From Paenibacillus sp. JNUCC-31 (GTDB lineage Bacteria; Bacillota; Bacilli; Paenibacillales; Paenibacillaceae): a stretch of 64,000 nucleotides of DNA. The DNA lies in assembly GCF_014844075.1 (NCBI RefSeq), contig NZ_CP062165.1, positions 2,728,001 to 2,792,000 of the forward strand, read 5' to 3'. Position numbers and translations under genes: made by a program. Positions 55,671-64,000 of this stretch are shown in pieces (the stretch's first letter is position 1; each line of letters begins with the position of its first letter). Below the pieces are notes generated by a model. That model was given only the letters and a program-made list of their open reading frames with translations. It searched no databases and was not told the origin of the DNA.

Positions 55671-56318
55671 CTAGTCTGATATAAGCCGATAGGCAGCTCC
55701 ATATTTCGGTCCGTCCGTGAAGAACAGCCTTACATAATCGTCCTTGGCTACTTCTACGGGCGGCATCTCATTTCTTCCGGGAGCAAAATCACTCACAAAA
55801 GGGTACACCGTGCCATCTTCCTTGTTCAACGGAACTCCGCCTTGCTTGCGGACATAACAGAGCGCTTCCTTCGGAACAGGTGCTTCGGCGGTGACGGTCA
55901 TCAGTACACTTTTCCGTTTCTGAAAAAAACCGCTCTTGTACCGGATGGAGAAGCGAATATCCGCTTTGCCTACACTGGCAATCACCGTGTTGTCCCCATC
56001 CCGCTGGCGGAGCAGAACCGGCCCGTCTTCCTCCATCTGACACGCATACACCGTGTACCGGATGGCACCAAAACCCGTGATCCGGTCCGTATATCCATTG
56101 CTCGCCTTATATTCTTCTTTCGTGTATAGCTTCAGCTTGCCCTGTGCAGTCTGTTCCCCGGTGCGATCATCGCCCATCAGGTCGAGCTCCAGCCGTTCAA
56201 CATATACAGCTTCCAGGCTTTCTGGCCAGAGCCAGCGAAGTGTAGATCGGCTCTCGTCCACTGCAAGCGTTAGTTTGCGAATCAGGGGCGCTGAAGGATC
56301 TCCATCCGTAAACCTCAT
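55671..56318 (-). CDS. Unknown beta-rich protein of the GTPase/tubulin cluster
   Basis: A 215-residue protein without signal peptide or membrane segment. Alternating strands suggest two beta-sandwich modules: residues about 10-110 (LTLAVDESRSTLRWLWPESL, then YTVYACQMEEDGPVLLRQ) and about 115-215 (ADIRFSIRYKSGFFQKRKSV, then DDYVRLFFTDG). I do not recognise the family. Fibronectin-III-like or TerD-like adaptor folds are possible but unproven. It follows the VWA gene after only 20 bases, so it is co-transcribed with it and is probably a soluble adaptor of the system. Start ATG 56318, preceded by GGAGGTAGGCGACAC. Confidence 0.7.
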   Translation of the reverse strand: MRFTDGDPSAPLIRKLTLAVDESRSTLRWLWPESLEAVYVERLELDLMGDDRTGEQTAQGKLKLYTKEEYKASNGYTDRITGFGAIRYTVYACQMEEDGPVLLRQRDGDNTVIASVGKADIRFSIRYKSGFFQKRKSVLMTVTAEAPVPKEALCYVRKQGGVPLNKEDGTVYPFVSDFAPGRNEMPPVEVAKDDYVRLFFTDGPKYGAAYRLISD

Positions 56319-56338
56319 GTGTCGCCTACCTCCAGACG

Positions 56339-57622
56339 TTAAAATCCTTTGCTGCGCGTATCTCTTGCCCGTTGTCCAAATCCTTCCACTGAAGAGGTTC
56401 CTCCCCCAGCCTCGCGGCGACCACGGCTCTTCCGCGGGGTATTCTCCTTGATTGGAATAATCCAGCTGAATAGGGTCAATACGGCAGACAAGATGAGCAT
56501 CGCCCCAAATCTTACAAATGTATCACCAACCGTTGATCCATCCAGCCCCCATTCGAGCAGTAGTCCTGCCAATAATCCAGACACGGCACCACCCACTCCA
56601 AAGCTGAGTGCCAGATGGCGGTTATCGAATACCAGTCCGAGCGATACTCCCAGGGCGACACCAATCAACAGGATGGCAGCCACTCGGAAGATAGCCAAAT
56701 ACGTACTGTGCTCCATCATGCCTGTCCGTTCGGTCACCAGTGTACGTTCATCTATCGTATCGTAAATTTGCTGGAATGCCAGATTAAGCCCCCCTGAATC
56801 CGGTACATCATAATACATACCGCCCGTCTGCTGTGCGATATGACGCAGCAAGTCGGTTCCGGAAGGGTCTACCAGACTCAGACCCACCGTATTGACAGCA
56901 ATCTGTTCATTCGCATACTCCGACAAAATGCCAGATGTGTCTACATCACTGAATCCATCGGACAGCAAGATTGCTACCGTTCCGCGTTTCGGGTCCTGTT
57001 TGCCTTTAATCTGTTCCATCGCTTCCCGCAGCACGGCATCGAAATTGGTTCCGCCCGAGGTTGTCACGATGCCGTCAATTTTGCTGTATACCTCATTTTT
57101 GGCAGCTTCACTGTCCAACTGGATGAACGGCTGCAACAACTGTGGCTGATCATCAAAGGTAATAACTGCGACCTGCTTGTCGCTCTCCATCTGACTGATC
57201 AGCGTTTTCGCTGCTTCAAATCGGCCGTTATCCGGGTCCGTATCGGTCATGCTGCCTGAATTATCAATCATCAGTATAATATCTTTGACTTGCTTCGCAC
57301 CGCCTGGGTTAATCTGATAAAGCAATTGCAGGGCAAGTCCAACAACAAACAACAGTGCAAGCGTTGCCGGAACAAGCAACTTCCAGGATAAGCCCAGATA
57401 CCGCAGCTTCCAGGAAGAACCGTTCAGCTTGGGCGAGATCATTTCTGCGAGTAAGCAGAACAACCCTACGCTCAGCGCCAGGACGCCAAAGTATAATCCC
57501 ATCAGCAATAAACGGGGCATTTCCCCAAGCCACTGACGCAGCATGATTTCTCCTGCCGCAAAGCCCACGGCCCCGCCGATCAGGCTGAACAGGACCAGGA
57601 GAAGATTAATTTTTCGCTGCAT
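56339..57622 (-). CDS. Von Willebrand factor A protein with six TM helices
   Basis: A protein of about 427 residues. Three N-terminal TM helices (about 7-24, 38-60, 82-101) precede a VWA domain with an intact MIDAS metal site: DNSGS (D120, S122, S124), the threonine of TSGGTNFD and the aspartate of LLSDGFSD. Three further TM helices follow, then a basic C-terminal tail. By the positive-inside rule both ends are cytoplasmic and the VWA domain is outside. The start is uncertain: ATG 57622 has GGAAAGGA 11 bases upstream, and TTG 57643 or ATG 57634 are alternatives. It sits between the degenerate tubulin-like gene and the beta-rich gene. VWA domains usually mediate metal-dependent protein binding. 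Confidence 0.85.
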   Translation of the reverse strand: MQRKINLLLVLFSLIGGAVGFAAGEIMLRQWLGEMPRLLLMGLYFGVLALSVGLFCLLAEMISPKLNGSSWKLRYLGLSWKLLVPATLALLFVVGLALQLLYQINPGGAKQVKDIILMIDNSGSMTDTDPDNGRFEAAKTLISQMESDKQVAVITFDDQPQLLQPFIQLDSEAAKNEVYSKIDGIVTTSGGTNFDAVLREAMEQIKGKQDPKRGTVAILLSDGFSDVDTSGILSEYANEQIAVNTVGLSLVDPSGTDLLRHIAQQTGGMYYDVPDSGGLNLAFQQIYDTIDERTLVTERTGMMEHSTYLAIFRVAAILLIGVALGVSLGLVFDNRHLALSFGVGGAVSGLLAGLLLEWGLDGSTVGDTFVRFGAMLILSAVLTLFSWIIPIKENTPRKSRGRREAGGGTSSVEGFGQRARDTRSKGF

Positions 57623-57858
57623 GTGTGCATGCATCCTTTCCAAACCAGCCTTTAATCGACTGAATTATTACGAGATATCAGGTGACAAAACATGTTCTAA
57701 TTCCATCATGCCCTGGACGGAGAACAGATGAACGTTAATCCATTGGAGACACAGACACACAGCACGTACACAACGATCACATTGCACTGCACATTGCCCA
57801 TTCCATGGATAGGCCCAATCTGTACCTCCCTTCCGTCCATAAGACACAACCTGAGATT

Positions 57859-60423
57859 CTATCGCATCGGCGAGAGTTTATCAGCCATACCTGCCGGGTG
57901 AAGCTCATACCCATTTTCCGTGTACGAGTCGTAATAGACTCTACCGTTACGGTAAACCATCAGATCCTCCAGATGAAAACCACCCATCAGATTCAGCTTC
58001 TCCACACCACTGCTTCGTTCTTCGTATACTACACCCAGCTTATAGATTCGAGACGTTTCTTCGGCATGCGCCGCGTAGTCCATGAAGGCACTGTGATGGT
58101 CGCCAAAGAAATACTTTTCTTCATACCGATGTTCCTGCGTATAGTCGAATACTCTTACCCGAACGACTGCCTGCTCTTCCAGCGTGCGATACAATCGGCG
58201 GAACAGATCATCACGGGTCAATACGTTTTTGTCGCCATAAGTAATGGTAACATTCGCCCGGAGCAGCAATTCTTCTTCGAAAGGCACCCGCAGCGGCTCT
58301 GCTGTAAGCAGCATTACATGACATACTTCCATCAGACGTTGCAGGAGTGGCTCGTTTCCTTCCGTCGCAAGCCGGTTCATATCCCCCATATAGCGATCTT
58401 CGAACCAGACATCCCGTCCGCGCTTTGCCTCCAAATCTGCAATCAGCGCTTCCGTCACTTTGCCGTAGTATTCCATTACGTTCTGACCGATATATTCATC
58501 TGCAGCCGCTATACTCTCTACCGCTGTTTCACGCAAGACACGTTCCAGCGTTGCCAATGTTCCCGTCACACTGCGGCTGAACGTATGCAGTTGTTCCATT
58601 TCCGAGTCGTAGGCACGCAGCAGCTGCAATTCATTCTCCAGACGCAGCAGCTCAACCTTGGGCACATACACGCGCTCCAGCAAACAATCGATCAGGTTGC
58701 GCACGTTCTGTTTGTCACGGAACAATGCACGTTTGAATGACTGATCCTCTACACGCTCCTGCTGACGCTGCTCAAGCAAGGCACGTGCGGATTCAAGCTG
58801 CACCGATTTATCACGAATCAGTCCAAGCAATGCCTCACGTACACTACCCAAACCGCTGTCACTCCAAGCAGCCCACTGAAAATAACCAATCTCGGGATAC
58901 TCAGCACGCGATTGCTCAGCTTGGCGATGCAGGGAACCTTCTGTGCTGCGTTGACGCATTCTTTCCTCGGCAAGACGAACCACGTTATCACGGAAGTACG
59001 CCTCTGCCCCATGCCCGAACAGCGCTCTCTCCGCTTCACGCAGCGAGAGCGGCTTCAGGTCGGTGAAGCTGACGTTATGCGTCATAATGCCACTCATACC
59101 GCTCACCAGGTCCTCATCGGGAAGTATTCCTTCCACTTTGTGCTCTATCGAAGCACCGTCCAGTCCAAAGAAGGTGAGCTTGTCCTTGATGCTCCATTCA
59201 GGTTCCTGCTGCATTCGTTCGAGTAGATAACGATACAGATGATACAGCACCGCGAGTGCAATCGGTTTGTTCGGCCGTCTAATCTCGGCAAAACCTGCAC
59301 TGGCGTAACCATGCTGATCTGAAGTGGTGCGGATGTTGTTTTTGAACGATGTATTGTTATAGGTGTTGGCTCCTGTGCTTGAAACGGAACCGGAACTATC
59401 TGCATCCTGTTTCCGGTTCTTGAGCAGACAGATTCGGCAGATGATCTCGGCATTTTCGATCCATCCGCCGGGTACGCCGGTGCCCCGCTCGTTTTTGTCC
59501 GACAAAATATATACGAGATCGAACAATGGCGATGCAGGATGCACAACCGGAATAGAGATCCCGTCTTCCGTAACCAGCAGATTGCCGCTGAACGTATAGT
59601 CCAGCCCCTGCATGTAATCCAGTTCCCGCAAAAAAGCGAGTCCTGCCGCACTTGCATATCCAAAGGAATCGACCTGCTCCATCTCGCTGACCAGCACATG
59701 CAGATCGGTCTGTACCGACTTGAAAGATTGAGCCAGTATCGTTTCGGTCAGCTTGGTAAGCTCCGGTAACAACACATTCAGTGGATCGTCTGCCCGGGTC
59801 ACGACCGTCACGTAGATTCGATCAAAAGACGAATATAGACGTCCGTATTCCGCAATACGATTACTCACCCGCCGCAGGGTGCGATTCAGACCAAAGAGTG
59901 CCTGATCTGAATCGTGGAAGCTGCGATGCACGTCCTTGCGAAGCGTTTTGGAAGGTCGATCCTTCTGTATGTTAGACAAGGGAAGCACGTGACGGGTTAC
60001 CTGACCGTCATCGAACGAACTGCGATTCATAGCTTCAGCCGGACGATGCACACCTGGATATGATGGTTGACGGTCCTCGCTATGTTCACCGCGGTCAAGC
60101 TGACTACGGTTATCGTTGTCATGCTTCATTTGTCCGCTGCTGTCATGGTCACGATGACGGTCATCATCCTGATCTTCGGTCCCAATCTGTACATAGACTA
60201 CGCCTTCTCCATTATCCCATTTCAGCCGGTTGATCTCCCGGACAGCAGACACTGCCGGGGCGACCTGATCACCCACAAACAGGAACAACGCCGGGTAATG
60301 GATGCTGCTGCGACCATCACCCAGGCTGCCTTGACGCTCCTGCTCTGCTGCATATTGGGCTGCATACTTCTCCAGATTGCGCTTCAGGGCATTGTTCGAG
60401 CTGAACTCCATCCCGGCCGCCAT
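57859..60423 (-). CDS. Degenerate tubulin-like protein, partner of the upstream GTPase
   Basis: An 854-residue soluble protein. I recognise no named family, but it aligns by eye with the upstream tubulin-like protein: ALFLFVGDQVAPAVSAVREI (45-64) with ILIIGLGGTGIDALLRL, IYVTVVTRADDPLNVLLPEL with the strand and loop around GGTGSG, LAFLRELDYM (262-271) with YAALKELDYW, and PASPLFDLVYILSDKNERG with SPLPPFNLCHLISATNTEG. Both glycine-rich nucleotide loops are lost, so GTP binding is unlikely. A very charged Asp/His/Arg insert lies at about 84-120. The C-terminal half is helical or coiled-coil. Its ATG follows the upstream stop codon by one base, so it is translationally coupled. Confidence 0.75.
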   Translation of the reverse strand: MAAGMEFSSNNALKRNLEKYAAQYAAEQERQGSLGDGRSSIHYPALFLFVGDQVAPAVSAVREINRLKWDNGEGVVYVQIGTEDQDDDRHRDHDSSGQMKHDNDNRSQLDRGEHSEDRQPSYPGVHRPAEAMNRSSFDDGQVTRHVLPLSNIQKDRPSKTLRKDVHRSFHDSDQALFGLNRTLRRVSNRIAEYGRLYSSFDRIYVTVVTRADDPLNVLLPELTKLTETILAQSFKSVQTDLHVLVSEMEQVDSFGYASAAGLAFLRELDYMQGLDYTFSGNLLVTEDGISIPVVHPASPLFDLVYILSDKNERGTGVPGGWIENAEIICRICLLKNRKQDADSSGSVSSTGANTYNNTSFKNNIRTTSDQHGYASAGFAEIRRPNKPIALAVLYHLYRYLLERMQQEPEWSIKDKLTFFGLDGASIEHKVEGILPDEDLVSGMSGIMTHNVSFTDLKPLSLREAERALFGHGAEAYFRDNVVRLAEERMRQRSTEGSLHRQAEQSRAEYPEIGYFQWAAWSDSGLGSVREALLGLIRDKSVQLESARALLEQRQQERVEDQSFKRALFRDKQNVRNLIDCLLERVYVPKVELLRLENELQLLRAYDSEMEQLHTFSRSVTGTLATLERVLRETAVESIAAADEYIGQNVMEYYGKVTEALIADLEAKRGRDVWFEDRYMGDMNRLATEGNEPLLQRLMEVCHVMLLTAEPLRVPFEEELLLRANVTITYGDKNVLTRDDLFRRLYRTLEEQAVVRVRVFDYTQEHRYEEKYFFGDHHSAFMDYAAHAEETSRIYKLGVVYEERSSGVEKLNLMGGFHLEDLMVYRNGRVYYDSYTENGYELHPAGMADKLSPMR

Positions 60424-60424
60424 C

Positions 60425-63400
60425 TTACTTCAGCCTTCTGCGAATGTCATTCAGTTTCGATGACATCGTTCTGTAGAACTGGTAGATGTCTTCTCCGTTC
60501 GCCAGTTCCACTCGCTCGTATTCCAGGCGGTCACGGGATTCCATGAACAATGCAGCCAGATCATCCAGCTTCGCAAGCAGCGGCGCAATATCTTCGGAAG
60601 CGGTCATGTCATTATCACGGCGGGACGCTTTGCGCAGCAAGGTGCTGCGATCCTTCTCTGCGAGTCCACGGAAGTTGCCAAACACTTCATACTCGGCAAA
60701 GTTACGGCTCTTCATCAGGTTCGCGAACGGTTCCCATGCGTCTTCTTCCGGATCACGGTCATAGACATACAGCGCACCCTTCTTTACGATGGTATCGGTG
60801 TAGAGTGCTTCGATGAAGCGGTCATACCACTGCTCCTCGTCCTGATGCTGGGCGAGAATGCCTTCCAGCTCAGCGACTTTGGCCGAGATGGCGTTCATCT
60901 TCGCCAGTTCTTCACGTACCCTGGCGATCAGCTGCGGGGAACGAACCAGGTTTTCTTTGGCCATATCTTCATTAATACTTCCGAAAATGTCCTTCACCGA
61001 CACCCGTGGCAATCCTTCGGATTGCAGGCGCTTCAGCTCCATGACTGCCCGCTTCACTTCACCCAGGTTCGGGGTAGTAGACGTCAGGCGCATGTCGTAG
61101 GCACCGAGCTTCGCAGACAGGTCGAACGGTTCCGTTGTCACAATTGCATAACGGTTGCTTGTATTCTCATCGATGGATTTGGCTGTCACAATGTTGTATC
61201 CGAGCGCCTGCTCGAATTCGGCACGCACGCGGGCATTGTATTGCTTCACCCGAGCGTTCTCGTACACATCTCCCCATGATTTCTCCGGAATTGGCGATGG
61301 CAGATAGGTCCAGTTATTCTTCTCGGTTTGCACCAGATGGCGGCCGATGCCTTCTTTGTCCAAAATGGTACGTTCATAACTTTCCTCATATACTTTGAGC
61401 GGTGTGTACACAAACAGGGGTACCCCGTTGCGCGTATTCAGCCAGAAAATCCGGTTGCGCACTTCACTTTCCTTGACGGTAAAATGGGATTTACCCACCG
61501 CATTGTTCTGATAGTTGCGAATCCCTCTCAGAATGCCCGGCGCCTGTGCAGGCACCGATACGAACCCCCAGGATGGGAAATGCAGACTGCCCGTGCTGTT
61601 GCTCAGATTGAACACCGGAACCGCTTCATCATCCAGTTTGCCTGCAATGAAACGTTCCACGAATTTCTCGACAGACTCATCCTGCCCATATTTGATAACC
61701 AGGAAGTCCTCCATCGAGCGGGTAATCAGATCCCCGAACTTCTCCGTCAGGAAGTCAGAAATGGAGCTGACGATATCAATCTCGTTTTCCTTCACCCACT
61801 GGCTGGAGTTTTCCAGCAATTCACGGGAGAAGTCCCGGATCAGGTCATCCGTATCTCGCTTGTCCAGCAGTCCATCCACCACACTGACGATATCCGGTAC
61901 ACTTACAACGTTCCAATAGTACGTCTTGTTGCCTTTGTGATCGGACTGTTCTTCACCGCGTGTCAGAATATCCCCGTTTTTGGAAAAAATCGAGCTGAGC
62001 GCGTTCAGCGTTTCGGTAAATACGTTATAAATGCGACTGTTCTCCTGGTTCAGCAATTCGTACAGGTCCTCATAGAACTCGATCATCTGATCATTGCGTT
62101 CCACATCGGCATGCAGCCAGTACTCATGAATTTTTGCTTCAATATAAGCATTCTTCTTCTTCTCTTTGGAAACAAACGCACTCTTCGCATCGCCCAGTTT
62201 CTCTTCGGACTGCTCCTGAGCAGCCTCAATATCCCGCGGAATACGGAAGGCATTCTCACGCAGGGTTTCGATGTACGACTGAATCATCTTCAGTACACAG
62301 AAGCCTTTTTCCGTGTAGATCAGACGGGACACATAGAACGGACCCTGTTCGGGATGCAAAAACATGCGACGGATCTGTTCGGTGAACTGACCCGCAATCT
62401 CACCCGGCAGCTGCTTCTTCGCCTTAATATATTCCTCACGGGCACGAGCCAGGAAGTTCTGCTCCAGTTCGGTGTCCATGTTCACGACCTGTGATTTCAC
62501 CACATTGCCATAGGACAGACGCTCGCTGTTCTGGTAACCTGGCAGCGGCTCCGGTACACGAGCTTCAAAGGACTTGACCACACTTTCGAGATCAATGCCC
62601 AGCTTGCGGGCAAACTTCTCGGTATCCTCCTGGTTCGGCGCTTTGGAGAACATGGTACTCATTTTGTCGAACATGCGGTAAGCCAGATAAGTCGTCATTT
62701 CTTCGATGGGTAGTACCGCCGAGGAAGCACCGATAATGTTGTAATCATAGTTGGCTGGGTAGGCCTTGTTCATTTGTGCAATGTTTGTACGAATGTTGCT
62801 AATATAGTCGTGGATAGCAAACTCTTCGCCCGACTGCTTTTCCTCGCTCGCCATGAAGTTGGTGATGTTCTCGGCGGTGACGTTCATGCAGTAATCGTAG
62901 GCGTTCTCCAGCAGTTTGCCTTCCGTGTTGGTTGCGGAAATCAGATGACACAGGTTGAACGGCGGCAGAGGTGAATTCACCGTCAGAATATTGCCGTATT
63001 TCTGGGAGAAGCGCTCTCCCCGGCTATCCACGTTCATCCAGTAATCCAGTTCCTTGAGCGCAGCGTAACCATTCTTGCGGATATATTCACGAGTGTGTTC
63101 ACTCAAGCTCTTGTTGGACAGGTTCACGTCTGGAGTGAACAGATAACCTAATGTGTTCACGCGGTCAATCCCGGCGGAGCCATGATCGCGTTCGATAATC
63201 CCGCGCACGATATAGGAGATATCGAGGAAGCAACCACTGCCTGTACCGCCGGAAAGACCTGTCAGCAGGAACACCATCAGTTTTTTGTTGGTACCCACAG
63301 ATAACGTTTTAATCTTTTTGTCGATCGCCTGCACGACCTGATTAATCTTCGTAAACAGCAGCAAACGTCCAGCCTGACGCACCCCTGCGGCGCCGTTCAT

Positions 63401-63814
63401 GCCATCGGTGATGCTCAGCTCCGGAGACAGCCAGTCCGTAATATACGGCTCCAATACGCTGCGGTTCTGAAGCAGTCCACCAATTTCGGCATTGGACAGC
63501 AGGACGAATTCATTAATTGGATCGAGTCCGATGCCTTTATACTTTTTGGCGCGATCCTGTTCGTTCGTTTCAAAAGCAAGAAACTCCACATTGGACGGTT
63601 TGTCCATTTTTTTCTTGGACACCGGGTCCTGTGGCAGCTTGAAACGTCGGTTAATCTGGTATTTAAGACGCAGCAGCGCATCAATTCCTGTTCCTCCAAG
63701 ACCGATAATCAGAATCGGGTTATCAATCGTATCGACTCTGATTTTCTCACTGACAATCCCTCCGCCAAGCGATACATCCAGTTGCTGAATATGTTCTCTA
63801 ACAATCGGTTTCAT
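60425..63814 (-). CDS. Tubulin/FtsZ-like GTPase (Tubulin_2-like), large
   Basis: A 1129-residue protein beginning a six-gene cluster. The N-terminal tubulin/FtsZ-type Rossmann domain has the first loop LIIGLGGTGIDALLRLK (glycines 38-43) and the tubulin signature GLSGGTGSGCFLDIS (186-199), so GTP binding and possibly polymerisation are expected. The roughly 750 residues that follow are helical with coiled-coil stretches and no recognised motif. It is far larger than FtsZ (about 380), TubZ or BtubA/B and resembles the Pfam family of large bacterial tubulin-like proteins. Start ATG 63814 follows GGGAGGACATGG. Repeat copy 3 lies 65 bases upstream. The coupled next gene encodes its degenerate relative. 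Confidence 0.85.
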   Translation of the reverse strand: MKPIVREHIQQLDVSLGGGIVSEKIRVDTIDNPILIIGLGGTGIDALLRLKYQINRRFKLPQDPVSKKKMDKPSNVEFLAFETNEQDRAKKYKGIGLDPINEFVLLSNAEIGGLLQNRSVLEPYITDWLSPELSITDGMNGAAGVRQAGRLLLFTKINQVVQAIDKKIKTLSVGTNKKLMVFLLTGLSGGTGSGCFLDISYIVRGIIERDHGSAGIDRVNTLGYLFTPDVNLSNKSLSEHTREYIRKNGYAALKELDYWMNVDSRGERFSQKYGNILTVNSPLPPFNLCHLISATNTEGKLLENAYDYCMNVTAENITNFMASEEKQSGEEFAIHDYISNIRTNIAQMNKAYPANYDYNIIGASSAVLPIEEMTTYLAYRMFDKMSTMFSKAPNQEDTEKFARKLGIDLESVVKSFEARVPEPLPGYQNSERLSYGNVVKSQVVNMDTELEQNFLARAREEYIKAKKQLPGEIAGQFTEQIRRMFLHPEQGPFYVSRLIYTEKGFCVLKMIQSYIETLRENAFRIPRDIEAAQEQSEEKLGDAKSAFVSKEKKKNAYIEAKIHEYWLHADVERNDQMIEFYEDLYELLNQENSRIYNVFTETLNALSSIFSKNGDILTRGEEQSDHKGNKTYYWNVVSVPDIVSVVDGLLDKRDTDDLIRDFSRELLENSSQWVKENEIDIVSSISDFLTEKFGDLITRSMEDFLVIKYGQDESVEKFVERFIAGKLDDEAVPVFNLSNSTGSLHFPSWGFVSVPAQAPGILRGIRNYQNNAVGKSHFTVKESEVRNRIFWLNTRNGVPLFVYTPLKVYEESYERTILDKEGIGRHLVQTEKNNWTYLPSPIPEKSWGDVYENARVKQYNARVRAEFEQALGYNIVTAKSIDENTSNRYAIVTTEPFDLSAKLGAYDMRLTSTTPNLGEVKRAVMELKRLQSEGLPRVSVKDIFGSINEDMAKENLVRSPQLIARVREELAKMNAISAKVAELEGILAQHQDEEQWYDRFIEALYTDTIVKKGALYVYDRDPEEDAWEPFANLMKSRNFAEYEVFGNFRGLAEKDRSTLLRKASRRDNDMTASEDIAPLLAKLDDLAALFMESRDRLEYERVELANGEDIYQFYRTMSSKLNDIRRRLK

Positions 63815-63878
63815 TCCATGTCCTCCCTTGGGTTAACGCTCATATGTTTCCATTTACATAATTTGAACTAAAGAATAT

Positions 63879-64000
63879 TTACACTTGCCACTCCGATGAC
63901 AGAACAACCTTCCGATCGCTGTTATCCCCTGATTTTTTAATTATATTTTACAAAGGTGAAAATCTGGGGATAAGCGTATGCTTCCGATGCAGCTTTCTTT
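63879..64000. repeat. Interspersed hairpin repeat, copy 3 (cut by window end)
   Basis: Starts TTACAC and matches copy 1 almost exactly over CACTCCGATGACAGAACAAC and CTTCCGATCGCTGTTATCCC, then has TGATTTT and the right inner arm AAAATCTGGGGATAAGCG. The distal part lies beyond the window. It sits 65 bases upstream of the tubulin-like start codon. Confidence 0.85.

Noticed and set aside
61328..62494. Long plus-strand open frame (388 codons) inside the tubulin-like gene
   Set aside because: It is antisense to a gene with clear tubulin motifs. Its translation shows no family pattern and has many Arg/His/Cys residues typical of a shadow frame.
1..64000. CRISPR array, prophage, insertion sequence, rRNA or tRNA gene
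   Set aside because: No regularly spaced direct repeats, transposase or integrase, phage structural genes, or RNA gene signatures were seen on either strand. The only dispersed repeats are the hairpin families described.

Overview
The window looks like chromosomal DNA of a Paenibacillus-type member of the Bacillota. It has moderate G+C, strong AGGAGG-type ribosome binding sites with frequent GTG/TTG starts, YesM-type two-component systems beside sugar importers, chemoreceptors, a Btr-like AraC regulator and LacI-regulated glycoside genes. No rRNA, tRNA, CRISPR array, transposase or phage gene was seen. The species assignment is inference from gene content only.

Layout. 0-10 kb (+): a 43-residue membrane peptide, a TetR regulator with an RND exporter, a membrane chemoreceptor, moaA and a soluble chemoreceptor. 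10-12.5 kb: a LysE exporter divergent from a MocR regulator. 12.6-22 kb: a carbohydrate locus of two permeases, a lipoprotein binding protein, an AraC-type response regulator, a YesM-type kinase, a GH42 beta-galactosidase and a divergent AraC regulator. It has no ATPase gene of its own. 22-30 kb: mobA, an MFS transporter, glnS, a DUF2164-like protein, two GNAT acetyltransferases, an atypical SDR and a MerR-methyltransferase fusion. 30-35 kb: a very large GH94-like phosphorylase and a LacI repressor, with three near-identical palindromic operators. 35-40 kb: iron uptake (AraC/binding-protein fusion, Fur box, siderophore-binding lipoprotein, exporter-type ABC protein). 40-48.5 kb: a methyltransferase, an MFS transporter, a molybdopterin oxidoreductase, a formate/nitrite channel, an NADH oxidase with Rex/Fnr-type boxes, and glutathione peroxidase. 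48.7-50.6 kb: a FhuF-type reductase and a siderophore ABC ATPase under a perfect Fur box.

50.9-63.8 kb, all on the minus strand, is the most interesting part: a six-gene system. In transcription order it encodes a tubulin-like GTPase (GGTGSG loop), a second protein visibly homologous to it that has lost that loop, a six-TM von Willebrand factor A protein, a small beta-rich protein, a zinc-ribbon P-loop GTPase, and a 1082-residue membrane protein resembling GTPase-associated protein 1 (GAP1). This matches the architecture of predicted GTPase-associated conflict or signalling systems. The function has not, to my knowledge, been worked out, and the pairing of an active with a degenerate tubulin-like protein deserves attention.

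A hairpin-forming intergenic repeat of about 150 bp occurs three times (24.1, 55.5 and 63.9 kb). Two copies lie directly upstream of the two transcription blocks of this six-gene system.
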